NCBI GenBank assembly: GCA_020720785.1
Contig: DYOA01000021.1
Coordinates: forward strand, 1 to 41,583
Length of the DNA stretch: 41,583 nucleotides
Direction of reading: 5' to 3'
Source of the DNA: Leptospira biflexa
Lineage (GTDB): Bacteria; Spirochaetota; Leptospiria; Turneriellales; DYLW01
Made by a program: the position numbers and the translations under genes. Below the pieces are notes generated by a model. That model was not told the DNA's origin and ran no database searches. It was given only the letters and a program-made list of their open reading frames with translations. This document shows positions 17,213-26,201 of this stretch, in pieces. Each line of letters begins with the position of its first letter. The stretch's first letter is position 1.

Positions 17213-19384
17213 ATGAGATTAAACAGTAAAGGTTCCATTGTACTTCAGGGGAAAGATGGGGATATTCAGATATCACGTTCCACCGGGGGAATACCGGAAG
17301 TATATGCCCGGAGCTCCCGGGATTTATTTTTTGGCAATGGCTGGATACACGCTAATGACAGACAATTGCATATGATGTTGACCCGGGTAATCATGAAAGG
17401 AGAGGCTTCGCAATACCTGGATGATTCATCGGAGCTTATTGCTCTGGATCGTTTCATCCGCCAGATGCGGTTTGCTCCGGATATCCACGAAGAATTGTCA
17501 AAGCTGGATGCAGAAACTCGTAGTAGTCTGGACGCTTACTGTGAGGGAGTCAATAATTTTCTGAAGTATGATAAGAATATTTTTGAATTCAAAATTCTGG
17601 GTTATAAACCAGAGCCTTGGAAACCGGAAGACACCATGCTGCTTATCAAGGCTTTTACGTACCTGGGGCTCAGCTATGCACAAGCGGATATGGAAAGATT
17701 GATTGTCCAGATGGTGCAGCATGGGATATCCAATGAAAAAATAAAAGAATTATACCCATATCTTTCCGATACAATAGACCGGGAACTGTTAAAAAAGGTA
17801 ACGATGAAAACCCCATTGGTGCCGGAGGCGGTTTCCTGGCTGGAAATTATTCCCAGATTCACCGCCAGCAATAACTGGACAGTATCCGGAGCCCTCACAC
17901 AATCCGGTAAACCAATTTTATGCGGGGATCCGCATCTTGAGGTAAACCGGATACCAGGGGTGTGGCACGAGATTATTCTCAGAACGCCGCAGAATAAATT
18001 CATCGGCGTTGGGATACCCGGTGCTCCGGGGGTGCTGATTGGCAGAAATGATAACATAGCCTGGAGTGCCACCTATTCATTTATGGATATGATCGATTTC
18101 CGGATTGAGGAATGCAGAAATGGCAAATATAGGAGAGGGAACAACTGGAAGGATTTTACCGTCCACGAAGAGATAATCCAGACAAAGAAAAGAAACAGAA
18201 TTATTGAAAAAGTGTATGAAAATGAACACGGGATTCTGGAAGGAGACCCCTATGCCGATGGCTTCTATCTGATTGGAAACTGGTCCACCCGGTATCAATC
18301 CGGAGCAGGGGATTTAATGGGATTACATGGGGTGATGCATTCTCAAAATGTAAAGGACGCAATTGTCAATTTTAAAAAGTATGAATGTTCCACATACAAC
18401 TGGGTTATTGCGGACACGGAAGGGAATATTGGATACCAGATGAGTGGCAAAGCATTCGCCCGCCCTCCGGAGTTCAGCGGTCTTCTGGCACAGAATGGAG
18501 ATTCCGTGGTATATGATCATAAGGGATTCATTCCAGTACAGGATTTGCCATCGCAATACAATCCACCGGAAGGAATCATCGTCACTGCAAACCAGGATAT
18601 GAACCATCTGGGGAAAAGCTCTCCCATAAATCTTCCCATGGCCGCTTACCGTTCTGATTACATTGAGCGGAACCTGAAAAAGGAGGCTATGCTTACCACA
18701 GAAAAAATGAAGGATATTCACAATAATCTTTATTCTCTCCAGGCAGAGCGCCTCATGCCGATGATTCTGCCCCACATACCCGCTGGGGAAAAGGGTGATA
18801 TTCTTCGTTCATGGGATTATTATTACACTGGGAATTCATTGGCGGCTTCCATTTTTGAAAATATTTATCTGGCTTTGTTAAAAATTGTCTTCGGTGAAAA
18901 TTCTCTGGGACGGGATGTGGTCCAATATCTGATGACGGAAACCGGTATTTTTAATGATTATTACGGAAATTTTGATAATATACTTCTGAAAGAAAATTCT
19001 TCTTGGTATAATGAAATTTCACGGGATGACATAATTGCCAAAGCAGTGAAGGAAGGGCTGGAACTTCCTGTTATGCCCTATGGGAAAACAAAAAGATTTG
19101 TATATTCGCATTTATTGTTTGGCGGAAAGCTCCCCCGTTTCCTGGGTTTTGACCGGGGATTTTTTTCTCTGCCGGGAGGCCGTGCCACAATTCTCCAGGG
19201 GCAGTTGTTCCGTAGTTCCGGAAGGGGTACCTCATTCAGCCCGTCGTATCGTTTTATTACGGATATGGGTACAGGGAGTTATGAATCCAATTCGGCTGGA
19301 GGAATTTCAGACCGCCGTTTTTCCCGTCTATATTTTAACAGACATGCGGACTGGATACAAGGGAAATACAGTCGGATCCAGTAA
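17213..19384 (+). CDS. Penicillin-acylase family Ntn-hydrolase lacking a signal peptide
   Basis: This 723-residue protein has the architecture of penicillin G/cephalosporin/AHL acylases (peptidase family S45). An alpha part (about 1-218) contains FFGNGWIHANDRQLHMML. After self-cleavage, a beta part would start at Ser219 in the motif ASNNWTVSG, followed by GDPHLEVNRIPGVWHEIILR and the oxyanion region YNWVIADTEGNIGYQMSG. Ser219 is the expected catalytic nucleophile. Such enzymes hydrolyse amides such as acylated antibiotics, acyl-homoserine lactones or lipopeptides. The chain starts MRLNSKGSIVLQGKDG with no signal peptide. An in-frame TGA at 17174 and no earlier start codon rule out a hidden one. 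Most relatives are periplasmic, so cytoplasmic action or unusual export is implied. A strong ribosome site (AGAGGAGAAAAA) precedes ATG 17213. Confidence 0.92.
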   Translation: MRLNSKGSIVLQGKDGDIQISRSTGGIPEVYARSSRDLFFGNGWIHANDRQLHMMLTRVIMKGEASQYLDDSSELIALDRFIRQMRFAPDIHEELSKLDAETRSSLDAYCEGVNNFLKYDKNIFEFKILGYKPEPWKPEDTMLLIKAFTYLGLSYAQADMERLIVQMVQHGISNEKIKELYPYLSDTIDRELLKKVTMKTPLVPEAVSWLEIIPRFTASNNWTVSGALTQSGKPILCGDPHLEVNRIPGVWHEIILRTPQNKFIGVGIPGAPGVLIGRNDNIAWSATYSFMDMIDFRIEECRNGKYRRGNNWKDFTVHEEIIQTKKRNRIIEKVYENEHGILEGDPYADGFYLIGNWSTRYQSGAGDLMGLHGVMHSQNVKDAIVNFKKYECSTYNWVIADTEGNIGYQMSGKAFARPPEFSGLLAQNGDSVVYDHKGFIPVQDLPSQYNPPEGIIVTANQDMNHLGKSSPINLPMAAYRSDYIERNLKKEAMLTTEKMKDIHNNLYSLQAERLMPMILPHIPAGEKGDILRSWDYYYTGNSLAASIFENIYLALLKIVFGENSLGRDVVQYLMTETGIFNDYYGNFDNILLKENSSWYNEISRDDIIAKAVKEGLELPVMPYGKTKRFVYSHLLFGGKLPRFLGFDRGFFSLPGGRATILQGQLFRSSGRGTSFSPSYRFITDMGTGSYESNSAGGISDRRFSRLYFNRHADWIQGKYSRIQ

Positions 19385-19391
19385 TCAGTTT

Positions 19392-19430
19392 CCCCGGAGA
19401 CGAGCAAATGGTTCCGATCCGGGGTTTTAT
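19392..19430 (+). terminator. Rho-independent terminator after the penicillin-acylase gene
   Basis: CCCCGGA (19392-19398) pairs perfectly with TCCGGGG (19418-19424). The 19-nt loop is followed directly by TTTTATTTG and more T. It starts 7 bp after the acylase stop codon. It reaches the last codons of the opposing M23 gene (stop at 19427), and there is no T-run on the minus-strand side. It therefore most likely ends plus-strand transcription only. Confidence 0.75.
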
Positions 19431-20326
19431 TTGTTTTTAATAATATTCAGCGTGTATTCTTTCCGGATGGGTACGCCATTTAATCCGGTTGCTTCAATGG
19501 TGATATTTGTTGCATCTCGGAAATGGTTCCCCAGATTGTAAAACCTGTCATAAAAAACCCGATGGAATTCCAGCCCGTTCTTGGTGAGCCATTTCTGATT
19601 TTTAAAATAAATTGATTCCATATCCCAGGAAATTACGGGTTTTTTATCATTATCTTTATACGTCTTCAGCGAATATACCCCCCATCTTTCCTTCCCGTTT
19701 ACGGAATCCTCTATGGCGGCATACATGTTATAATCCTTGGTCATGGTCAGTGGCTTTTCAATATCCCGGATAATAGCGAACCGGTCTTCCATCAGCACGC
19801 CAAACTGTTTTATGGAGGGCGATGCGTTATTCACATAAAATATTTCTTTTTGCGGAAGATATTTCAATGGGTTGGCAATGCGGTTTTCTTCCGGATAATA
19901 CAGCCCAAAGTGCAGATGTGCACCGCCGGAGTGTCCTGAATCACCGGAATGACCAATGGTTTGTTCCCTGGAAATATCTTTTTGGGTATAAAGCTGTGCA
20001 TTGATGGTGTCCAGATGCATGTATACAGACCAGGACAGATCCGGATGTTCCATGACGATGGTTTTGCCTCCGCCAAAGGGCAGTTCATTGGGGCGGATGT
20101 TCCTTTCCATGGCGAAGATTACGGCACCTTCTTTCATGGGAAGGACGGGAATTCCTTTCCCGGGGATGTCCACCCCGGCATGGAAATGATCCAGGCGACT
20201 TTCCCCAAAAGTGGAACTGATCATGCGGGCATGTTTTTCCGGGATGGGCCATTGGAAGCCTCCGGCAGGAAGCGGAAGTGAGAATACCAGAAACAGGAAA
20301 AGAAGTATTGTTCGTAAAAATTCCAT
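19427..20326 (-). CDS. Exported M23 (LytM-type) metallopeptidase
   Basis: This is a protein of about 299 residues with a signal peptide (hydrophobic residues 4-19, PLPAGG cleavage region). The M23 domain has a complete zinc site: His49 and Asp53 in HFHAGVDIPG and His137/His139 in GGAHLHFGLYY. It should cut peptide bridges in peptidoglycan, or be a structural LytM factor. The C-terminal 140 residues form a beta-rich domain of unknown role (SIKQFGVLMEDRF onward). ATG 20326 has a good ribosome site (AAGGAAG, 7 nt spacing), so it is preferred over TTG 20332. It is divergent from truA across only 55 bp. Confidence 0.9.
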   Translation of the reverse strand: MEFLRTILLFLFLVFSLPLPAGGFQWPIPEKHARMISSTFGESRLDHFHAGVDIPGKGIPVLPMKEGAVIFAMERNIRPNELPFGGGKTIVMEHPDLSWSVYMHLDTINAQLYTQKDISREQTIGHSGDSGHSGGAHLHFGLYYPEENRIANPLKYLPQKEIFYVNNASPSIKQFGVLMEDRFAIIRDIEKPLTMTKDYNMYAAIEDSVNGKERWGVYSLKTYKDNDKKPVISWDMESIYFKNQKWLTKNGLEFHRVFYDRFYNLGNHFRDATNITIEATGLNGVPIRKEYTLNIIKNK

Positions 20327-20381
20327 TACCAAGCTTCCTTAATGAATTTACGGTGAACATCTTTTTTTAATTAAGGAAACA

Positions 20382-21188
20382 ATGCGGTTTGCTTTTACCA
20401 TTGCCTATAAAGGGAAATTTTTTAGTGGATTCCAGATACAGAAAGAGGAAAGGACTGTCCAGGCCGAACTGGAAAAAGCGGTAACTATAATTTTAAATGA
20501 AAAAATCCGTATTTATACCGCCGGCAGAACCGATGCCGGGGTTTCTGCTCTGGGGCAGGTCATTCATTTGGATGTTCAGTCAGAAAAAGCCATGTCCAGA
20601 ATGGACAATCTGGCAAGATTCATCTACTCCATGAACTCTCTTATGCCCAATGATATCTCCATTATTTATGGGAATGCTGTCTCTGATAAATTTCATGCAA
20701 GATTTTCCGCCCTGTCCCGTGAATATGCATATTTCACGTATGTGGCAGATTATAAACATGCCATTTTTTCTGATCTGGGCTTATGGTTCCGGAAACCGCT
20801 CAATGTAAATGCCATGCGTTCGGCGGCAGAGTATCTGACAGGGGAAAAGGATTTTGCAGCTTTTACCAGAGAAATGGTTCTGCGTAACAATGAACCCACC
20901 AGAAGAAGACTGGATGAAATCCATATCATTGAAAAAAAACCATTCATTATTTTTTATTACAAAGGATCCGGATTCCTGCATAACATGATCCGTATTCTCA
21001 CCGGTACTCTGATAATGGCAGGCAGGGAGGAAATCCTTCCGGCGGATATGAAATCCATTCTGGAAGGAAAAAAAAGAGAAAACGCCGGGGTAACCTTACC
21101 AGCATTCCCTCTTTATTTTCTGAATGCTTCCTATGAAGAATACCAAACCCCATTGGAAAGAATACCATTTTATAATTATTTCCTGTGA
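20382..21188 (+). CDS. truA: tRNA pseudouridine(38-40) synthase TruA
   Basis: This is a 268-residue enzyme that isomerises uridines 38-40 in tRNA anticodon arms. It begins RFAFTIAYKGKFFSGFQIQ, and the catalytic Asp51 sits in TAGRTDAGVSALGQV. The later motifs FHARFSALSREYAYF and GSGFLHNMIRILTGTLI are also typical. A ribosome site TTAAGGAAACA precedes ATG 20382. The glycerophosphodiesterase gene follows after 9 bp. Confidence 0.96.
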   Translation: MRFAFTIAYKGKFFSGFQIQKEERTVQAELEKAVTIILNEKIRIYTAGRTDAGVSALGQVIHLDVQSEKAMSRMDNLARFIYSMNSLMPNDISIIYGNAVSDKFHARFSALSREYAYFTYVADYKHAIFSDLGLWFRKPLNVNAMRSAAEYLTGEKDFAAFTREMVLRNNEPTRRRLDEIHIIEKKPFIIFYYKGSGFLHNMIRILTGTLIMAGREEILPADMKSILEGKKRENAGVTLPAFPLYFLNASYEEYQTPLERIPFYNYFL

Positions 21189-21197
21189 TTCGTTAAA

Positions 21198-21926
21198 ATG
21201 TTCTTTACGTTTGGTATGGATGGAAAATCCGACTGTATGATGATCATCGGACACCGGGGGGCCATGGGGTACCGGACAGAAAATACTTTATCTTCTTTTC
21301 AATATGCCATGGAGCTGAAACTTTCCATGATGGAGCTGGATGTTCAGATGAGCAGGGATGGTCAGTTGGTTGTCTTTCACGACCGCACGCTGGAAAGATT
21401 GGCCACAAAGAGCGGGCAGATTTCCGATTATTCTCTGGAAGAGCTGCAGAAAATGGCCCTACCGGATGGGGAAAAAATACCCTCCCTGGAAGAAGTTTTT
21501 GCTATGGCCAGTGGAAAAATCAGGCTGAATCTGGAAATAAAAATGCAAAACATTTCCGATAAACTATCTGCCTCTATAAGGGATTATCTATCCCATTATT
21601 CGCTGAAGGTGGAGGATGTGGTGGTTTCTTCGTTTGACCACCGGGAATTGCTCCGGTTCCAATCCTTGCTACCGGAAGTTCCCCTCGCGGTGCTGTATTA
21701 TGGGATTCCTGTTTCCCTGGACGATGTTTTTTCCCGGATGAATCCATTGGCCGTGAATCTGGGGCTGGAATTTCTGGATGTGGCACTGGTGAAAGAAATC
21801 CACTCCACTGGCCGGGTTGTGAACGTTTATACTGTCAATGAAGAAAGTGACTTCCGGCTTGTGGAAAATTACGGTGTGGATGGAATTTTTACAAATTATC
21901 CTGAAAGGTTTCTTACTCGGAGTTAA
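21198..21926 (+). CDS. Glycerophosphodiester phosphodiesterase family protein
   Basis: This 242-residue TIM-barrel protein has the GDPD signature IIGHRGAMGYRTENTLSSF (His19, Arg20), MELDVQMSRDGQLVVFHD (Glu46, Asp48, His61) and LNLEIKMQ. These are the general acid/base and metal positions, all intact. The family splits glycerophosphodiesters from phospholipid breakdown into glycerol-3-phosphate and an alcohol. No signal peptide is seen, so it is cytoplasmic. The true start may be the ATG at 21237 or 21240, just before IIGHRG, because the first 13 residues do not resemble the family. Its 3' end overlaps the convergent polytopic gene by 4 bp. Confidence 0.93.
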   Translation: MFFTFGMDGKSDCMMIIGHRGAMGYRTENTLSSFQYAMELKLSMMELDVQMSRDGQLVVFHDRTLERLATKSGQISDYSLEELQKMALPDGEKIPSLEEVFAMASGKIRLNLEIKMQNISDKLSASIRDYLSHYSLKVEDVVVSSFDHRELLRFQSLLPEVPLAVLYYGIPVSLDDVFSRMNPLAVNLGLEFLDVALVKEIHSTGRVVNVYTVNEESDFRLVENYGVDGIFTNYPERFLTRS

Positions 21927-24082
21927 TGCAGCAATTCATCTGTATAATTTTCCGCAGCCTCGTGCAGGGAATCCTGGGTGAACGTTTCTGAGGATTGGAT
22001 TGCATCCCGGATTTTATCCAATAAGTCTTTTTTTCTCATTTGGTCCATGTACTTTTCCGGGTTTGCGTATTGTTGTTCCACTCTGTACCCCAGTTTATGG
22101 AGCTGGTCATTTCGTATAAATGGATTAATCTCTTTCAGATCAATACGGATGATCCATTCAAAATAGGAATGGGCACTCTGCGGATCATCGGTAATAAGAA
22201 AATTGGCTTCTTTTCTGGAATCTGCATATCTGCCGTCATAGAAAAGAAGCTCCATGAGGAAACGCCTCTCCGTGATCTTGCTCCTTTCCGTATCCTTTCT
22301 GTAATGAATATATTTTTCCAGAAACATTATCTGTTCTTTCAGTTTAACGTTAAATCCGGCAAGGTCGGCCATTTTCTTTAAAATCTTTTCTTCGTTCAAA
22401 CCTGTATGGGATAAAATATTCTCAGAGCTGATATCCATTTTTTTTGTGTGTTCCACTATATCCAGAATCCGGTTGTATAAATGCTGTGAGGAATTATAAT
22501 CAAAATTTTTTTCATACCAGTTGGCCATTTCATGGAGCAGGATTAAAAGTGCAGGTATCCCATCCGGATTCATCTTTTGAATACTGAATGTAACCGGTTT
22601 TACGCTGGAAAAGGACGGATGGAAAATACGGTCACCCTTTGGGTCATAAAAATATACATTGGTAATGGCGTGTTCTCTTGCAAATGAAAACAGGTACTTG
22701 TTTCCTTTATCAGAAGAGTACATACTGGTTTCCGGAATGCGACAAAGATAAAAATGATTTTCCTTCCGTTCCAGGAAATTCATGATCAGATATTTCATGG
22801 GTGGAAGAAAAGCTGATTGCTCTGAAAATTTTACAATTTTATAAAAGTTCTGTTTTTCATTGAACTTTTGGATAATTTCCGGTGGGAATAAATTTGTGGT
22901 TATTTCCGAATTTCGTGGAAAAAGGAAGGCCATTTCTGCATCTGGAATTTTATCAGAAAGTTTGCTTTTCAATGGTGAAATCCAGAAAGATTCTGTTGCT
23001 GTGGCACTGGATGCTGAATATGCCGCATATCCCCAAGTAGCAAGGCTCACCACAAAAAGATAAACCAGGGCTCTACGGTATTTCTTGTATGTGTACCTGA
23101 GGATGAAAAACTGAATTGCAACGATGAAAATACTCACCGGGAGGAACAACCATTTATAGTGAATATGATAGAGTAAGAAACCAATCGCCAGTATTACCCC
23201 AAAAAGCAGTTGTTCCTTTTCCACATAGGACTCCACACTTTTTTTGAAATATAGTGTTTCCCAGTTTGCCAGAAACACATACATCAAAGCAAGGGTAAAA
23301 TGAATGGGAAGATGGATAAACACAATTCCAAAAACCAGAAAAAATCCCCCCAGGCTGATAATGCCAAAACGGATATGGAATCTTTTCTTATGGTATTGCA
23401 GGAGGATAAACTGGAGAAGGAAGCCCATTGAGTATAACGCCAGCAAACCAAAGAAATAATGACGGAAGGAATCCAGTATCCCATAAAAAGAGAGAATGAG
23501 AAGGAAAAATCGCAGTATATCCAGATTCTGCCGAAGCGGAGTCATTTTATTCCTGCCTCTGGGGGCATAATGCACAGTTTCCCTTAAATACGGTAAAGAT
23601 AAAAATCCTATCATGGTTCCGGCCAGAAACAGATTAGACGGCAACAGGAGGATTGGATTGGGAATAATTCCCAGGATAATTCCGCCACCAAAGGATAACT
23701 TAAAAGGGATAAAATAGGGAAGCCGGTATGCGAGAAGGAAAAAATAAAAACCCAGTGCCAGACTCAACAGAAACGGATACCAGTACTGGATTTTTTCAAA
23801 ATTGTCATAGTGCACAAAAAATAAAAATAACGCACTCACCAGTCCCAGAACCAGGGGATAGAAGGAAAATGTCTTTCTTTTCTTTTTGTGATAAAAAACA
23901 TGCCAAAAAAAGGAAACCCAGACAATGGAAAGCAGGAGGAGGAAGAAAATGCTCAGACTTACCATGGGTCGGTAAAACGGATAAAGCGTATCCAGGGTGA
24001 AACGGAAAACAACAGAAAAATAATATCCCCAGAAAAAGGGGATAATCCACAGCATGATTTTTAAAAATTTTCGGGTAATCAT
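21923..24082 (-). CDS. Large polytopic membrane protein with helical soluble tail, encoded after exbD
   Basis: This 719-residue protein was not recognised. Residues about 5-375 hold roughly a dozen hydrophobic helices rich in Phe, Leu and Tyr. Residues about 376-719 are soluble and mostly helical, with tetratricopeptide-like pairs late in the chain (for example LLFYDGRYADSRKEANFLIT). The start codon overlaps the exbD stop (ATGA), so it is translationally coupled to the ExbB/ExbD pair. That coupling suggests it is a partner of that proton-driven motor, perhaps the component that uses the energy. It is not a TonB or TolA: it has no single N-terminal helix and no C-terminal TonB domain. Function open. 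Confidence 0.75.
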   Translation of the reverse strand: MITRKFLKIMLWIIPFFWGYYFSVVFRFTLDTLYPFYRPMVSLSIFFLLLLSIVWVSFFWHVFYHKKKRKTFSFYPLVLGLVSALFLFFVHYDNFEKIQYWYPFLLSLALGFYFFLLAYRLPYFIPFKLSFGGGIILGIIPNPILLLPSNLFLAGTMIGFLSLPYLRETVHYAPRGRNKMTPLRQNLDILRFFLLILSFYGILDSFRHYFFGLLALYSMGFLLQFILLQYHKKRFHIRFGIISLGGFFLVFGIVFIHLPIHFTLALMYVFLANWETLYFKKSVESYVEKEQLLFGVILAIGFLLYHIHYKWLFLPVSIFIVAIQFFILRYTYKKYRRALVYLFVVSLATWGYAAYSASSATATESFWISPLKSKLSDKIPDAEMAFLFPRNSEITTNLFPPEIIQKFNEKQNFYKIVKFSEQSAFLPPMKYLIMNFLERKENHFYLCRIPETSMYSSDKGNKYLFSFAREHAITNVYFYDPKGDRIFHPSFSSVKPVTFSIQKMNPDGIPALLILLHEMANWYEKNFDYNSSQHLYNRILDIVEHTKKMDISSENILSHTGLNEEKILKKMADLAGFNVKLKEQIMFLEKYIHYRKDTERSKITERRFLMELLFYDGRYADSRKEANFLITDDPQSAHSYFEWIIRIDLKEINPFIRNDQLHKLGYRVEQQYANPEKYMDQMRKKDLLDKIRDAIQSSETFTQDSLHEAAENYTDELLH

Positions 24083-24498
24083 TGGCTTTCTGGGGTGGTC
24101 AGATTGTTTTTGTCTGCCGCCAGACTGAAACGGGTAATCCCGGAAGCATGGACAGCATCCATTACCGATATGATCATTTGGTAATCAGTATTTTTATCTC
24201 CCTTTATCATGACCTTCAACTCCGTTTTATTCTGCTTCTTTGCGGTTTTCAGACGGGTCGTCAGATCTTTTAAGCTGATTTTTTCCGAATCCAGAAATAT
24301 TTCATTTTTATTGTCTATGATAATATTCAGATTATCCTGGCTCATCACACTGGATGTTACCGATTCCGGCAAATCCACCCGGATCATGGTGTTTTTACCC
24401 ACAGTGGAATTCAGCAGAAAATAGGTGATCAGCAGAAATACAATATCCACCATCGGGGCCATTTCAATCCCCTTGATAATCTTGAGTCTACTTTTCAT
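24079..24498 (-). CDS. ExbD/TolR family biopolymer transport protein
   Basis: This 139-residue protein has one transmembrane helix. The N-terminus has a short basic segment followed by MAPMVDIVFLLITYFLLNS, in which Asp18 is the family's essential proton-carrying aspartate. The rest (about 37-130) is the small periplasmic alpha/beta domain. With ExbB it forms a channel in the inner membrane that converts proton flow into motion of a partner. It overlaps the exbB-like gene by 11 bp and the polytopic gene by 4 bp. Confidence 0.92.
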   Translation of the reverse strand: MKSRLKIIKGIEMAPMVDIVFLLITYFLLNSTVGKNTMIRVDLPESVTSSVMSQDNLNIIIDNKNEIFLDSEKISLKDLTTRLKTAKKQNKTELKVMIKGDKNTDYQMIISVMDAVHASGITRFSLAADKNNLTTPESQ

Positions 24499-25087
24499 GG
24501 GATTTTCGGATAAAACGCAGATAATAATTCACACGCGATTCCATTTCTTCGGACAGCAGATTTACTTTTCCCACAAAATAGTTATACATGATCAATGCGG
24601 GAATGGCAACAATCAAACCCAATGCTGTGGTGATCAGAGCCTCATCTATTCCCGTCATCATGGCGGAGTTCATGGTGGACTCAAACGCACGGAAGGATTT
24701 TATCATTCCTGTCACCGTGCCCAGAAGACCCAGAAGCGGAGCCACAGTGGCAATGGTTCCCAGTGCGGGCAGATATTTTTCCATTGCAGAAAGAACATTT
24801 TTTTTCTCATTTTCAATGTCTTCTGTAATATCCACAGCGTTTTCCAGAATACTTCCCATGACCAGAAAATGCGGATTACGGTGTATTTGGCAAAATCCAA
24901 TGGCATCATTTTTGTTCTCATTCTGAAGCATGTTTTCGAAGTGGCTTTCTTCTTCCCGGCTGATTTTTGCCGTGAATGCCCGGAATGCCCAGAGTCTTTC
25001 CAAGATGATAGTCAGCGCAATTATGGATACCAGAATAATCAAAACCGGTATAAACCACGCAGGGATTATTGAAATCATTTCACTCAT
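24488..25087 (-). CDS. ExbB/TolQ/MotA family proton channel protein
   Basis: This is a 199-residue protein with three predicted transmembrane helices (about residues 8-32, 106-132 and 148-172). The family signature TVAPLLGLLGTVTGMIKSF is followed by AFESTMNSAMMTGIDEALITTALGL, as in ExbB/TolQ. It forms the pentameric proton channel around ExbD dimers. It is the first gene of a three-gene run with exbD and the polytopic protein. It is divergent from the DUF4015 lipoprotein gene over an 88-bp gap. No Shine-Dalgarno sequence is obvious before ATG 25087. Confidence 0.94.
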   Translation of the reverse strand: MSEMISIIPAWFIPVLIILVSIIALTIILERLWAFRAFTAKISREEESHFENMLQNENKNDAIGFCQIHRNPHFLVMGSILENAVDITEDIENEKKNVLSAMEKYLPALGTIATVAPLLGLLGTVTGMIKSFRAFESTMNSAMMTGIDEALITTALGLIVAIPALIMYNYFVGKVNLLSEEMESRVNYYLRFIRKSHEK

Positions 25088-25175
25088 GGTTCATAAATTA
25101 CTTGGGAGAAGCGGCAACAAGTGTTTTTTATAGTAAAAGCGTTTACGTCCTGTCTCCGGGAAGCGATAATAAACC

Positions 25176-26201
25176 ATGAATAGAGGGAAATATTTAATCT
25201 TGGTGGTTTCCATTTTTCTGGTTTATACCTCCATGACCTGTAAATCAGAGGAAGTAGCCAAAGGAAAAACCTCCGGAACGTCGGGATCATCAGAGCAGGG
25301 GAAAGAAACAGGCGGAGAAAAACCGCAGATGAAGGATACATCTGCTGTAGTGGCCTCCGGTGCACCCCGGGTTATGTATGGTCTGTATATCAATAATGCC
25401 AATGCCAATAATTCCCGGAAGATGGAAACTTTTATCCAGGAAGCAAAAAAATATGGTTTTAATGCTTTTATCATGGATGTCCAGCGGGGAGCCGGACTCA
25501 GGATGATGCCCCCAGCCATTGTGCAGAAAATAAAAGATGCCGGTATTTTTACTGTGGCCCGGGTGGTGGTATTTCCCGGTGGTGGACTGATGAGTAACGT
25601 GGTCCCGGATGCCAAAATTTCCTCAGTAATCCGGATGATAGAGGAATCCCATCGGGCAGGATTCCAGGAAGTACAGCTGGATTATATCCGGTATGCGGAT
25701 GATGCCCGATTCTTCCGGCTGGGTCTGGATTTTAAATACAAGCAGATGGAAAGAATCATGAAACCTGCCAGTGAAAAAGCAAAGGAACTGGGAGTTCGCC
25801 TGGGAGCCGATGTGTTTGGCAGAGTGAGCCTGAACCGGAACGATCACATCGGGCAGAAGCTGGAAAACTTTGCAATATATATGGACGTGATCTATCCCAT
25901 GCTGTATCCATCCCATTACGGAGAGGACAGAAAACGCATGTCCAATCCCTATGAAACCGTCAAAGGAGGAGTGGCAGAGTCCAAAAAGAGAATCCCGCAG
26001 ACAAAAATCATCGCGTATATCCAGGGATTTGATATGCGCATTGGCTATGCCCGGATGGGATTATCCGATTATATCTATGAACAGATGAGGGGAGTCCGGG
26101 ACGGTGACGGCGATGGTTGGGTGATCTGGAATGCCAATAACGTGTACGGACCATCCTTCACGGCATTGGAAAAACTAACCGCCCAGGGCAATGGAAAATA
26201 A
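25176..26201 (+). CDS. Exported DUF4015 (putative glycosyl hydrolase) lipoprotein
   Basis: This is a 341-residue protein. A signal sequence ends at Cys22 (VYTSMTC), a relaxed lipobox that would fit a spirochaete. It is followed by a low-complexity Ser/Gly/Lys/Glu linker (about 25-60). The remaining 270 residues read as a TIM-barrel domain of the DUF4015 (PF13200, GH-like) type: GLYINNANANNSRKMETFI, NAFIMDVQRGAGLRM, EVQLDYIRYADD, GADVFGRVS and DVIYPMLYPSHYG. Asp in QLDYIRY is the usual acidic residue of this family. It probably acts on a glycan in the periplasm or at the surface; substrate unknown. It overlaps rsmI by 11 bp. Confidence 0.82.
   Translation: MNRGKYLILVVSIFLVYTSMTCKSEEVAKGKTSGTSGSSEQGKETGGEKPQMKDTSAVVASGAPRVMYGLYINNANANNSRKMETFIQEAKKYGFNAFIMDVQRGAGLRMMPPAIVQKIKDAGIFTVARVVVFPGGGLMSNVVPDAKISSVIRMIEESHRAGFQEVQLDYIRYADDARFFRLGLDFKYKQMERIMKPASEKAKELGVRLGADVFGRVSLNRNDHIGQKLENFAIYMDVIYPMLYPSHYGEDRKRMSNPYETVKGGVAESKKRIPQTKIIAYIQGFDMRIGYARMGLSDYIYEQMRGVRDGDGDGWVIWNANNVYGPSFTALEKLTAQGNGK

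Noticed and set aside
25088..25175. Divergent promoters between exbB and the DUF4015 lipoprotein gene
   Set aside because: TATAGT (25129-25134) is a good -10-like sequence, but no -35 at a suitable distance was found in either direction.
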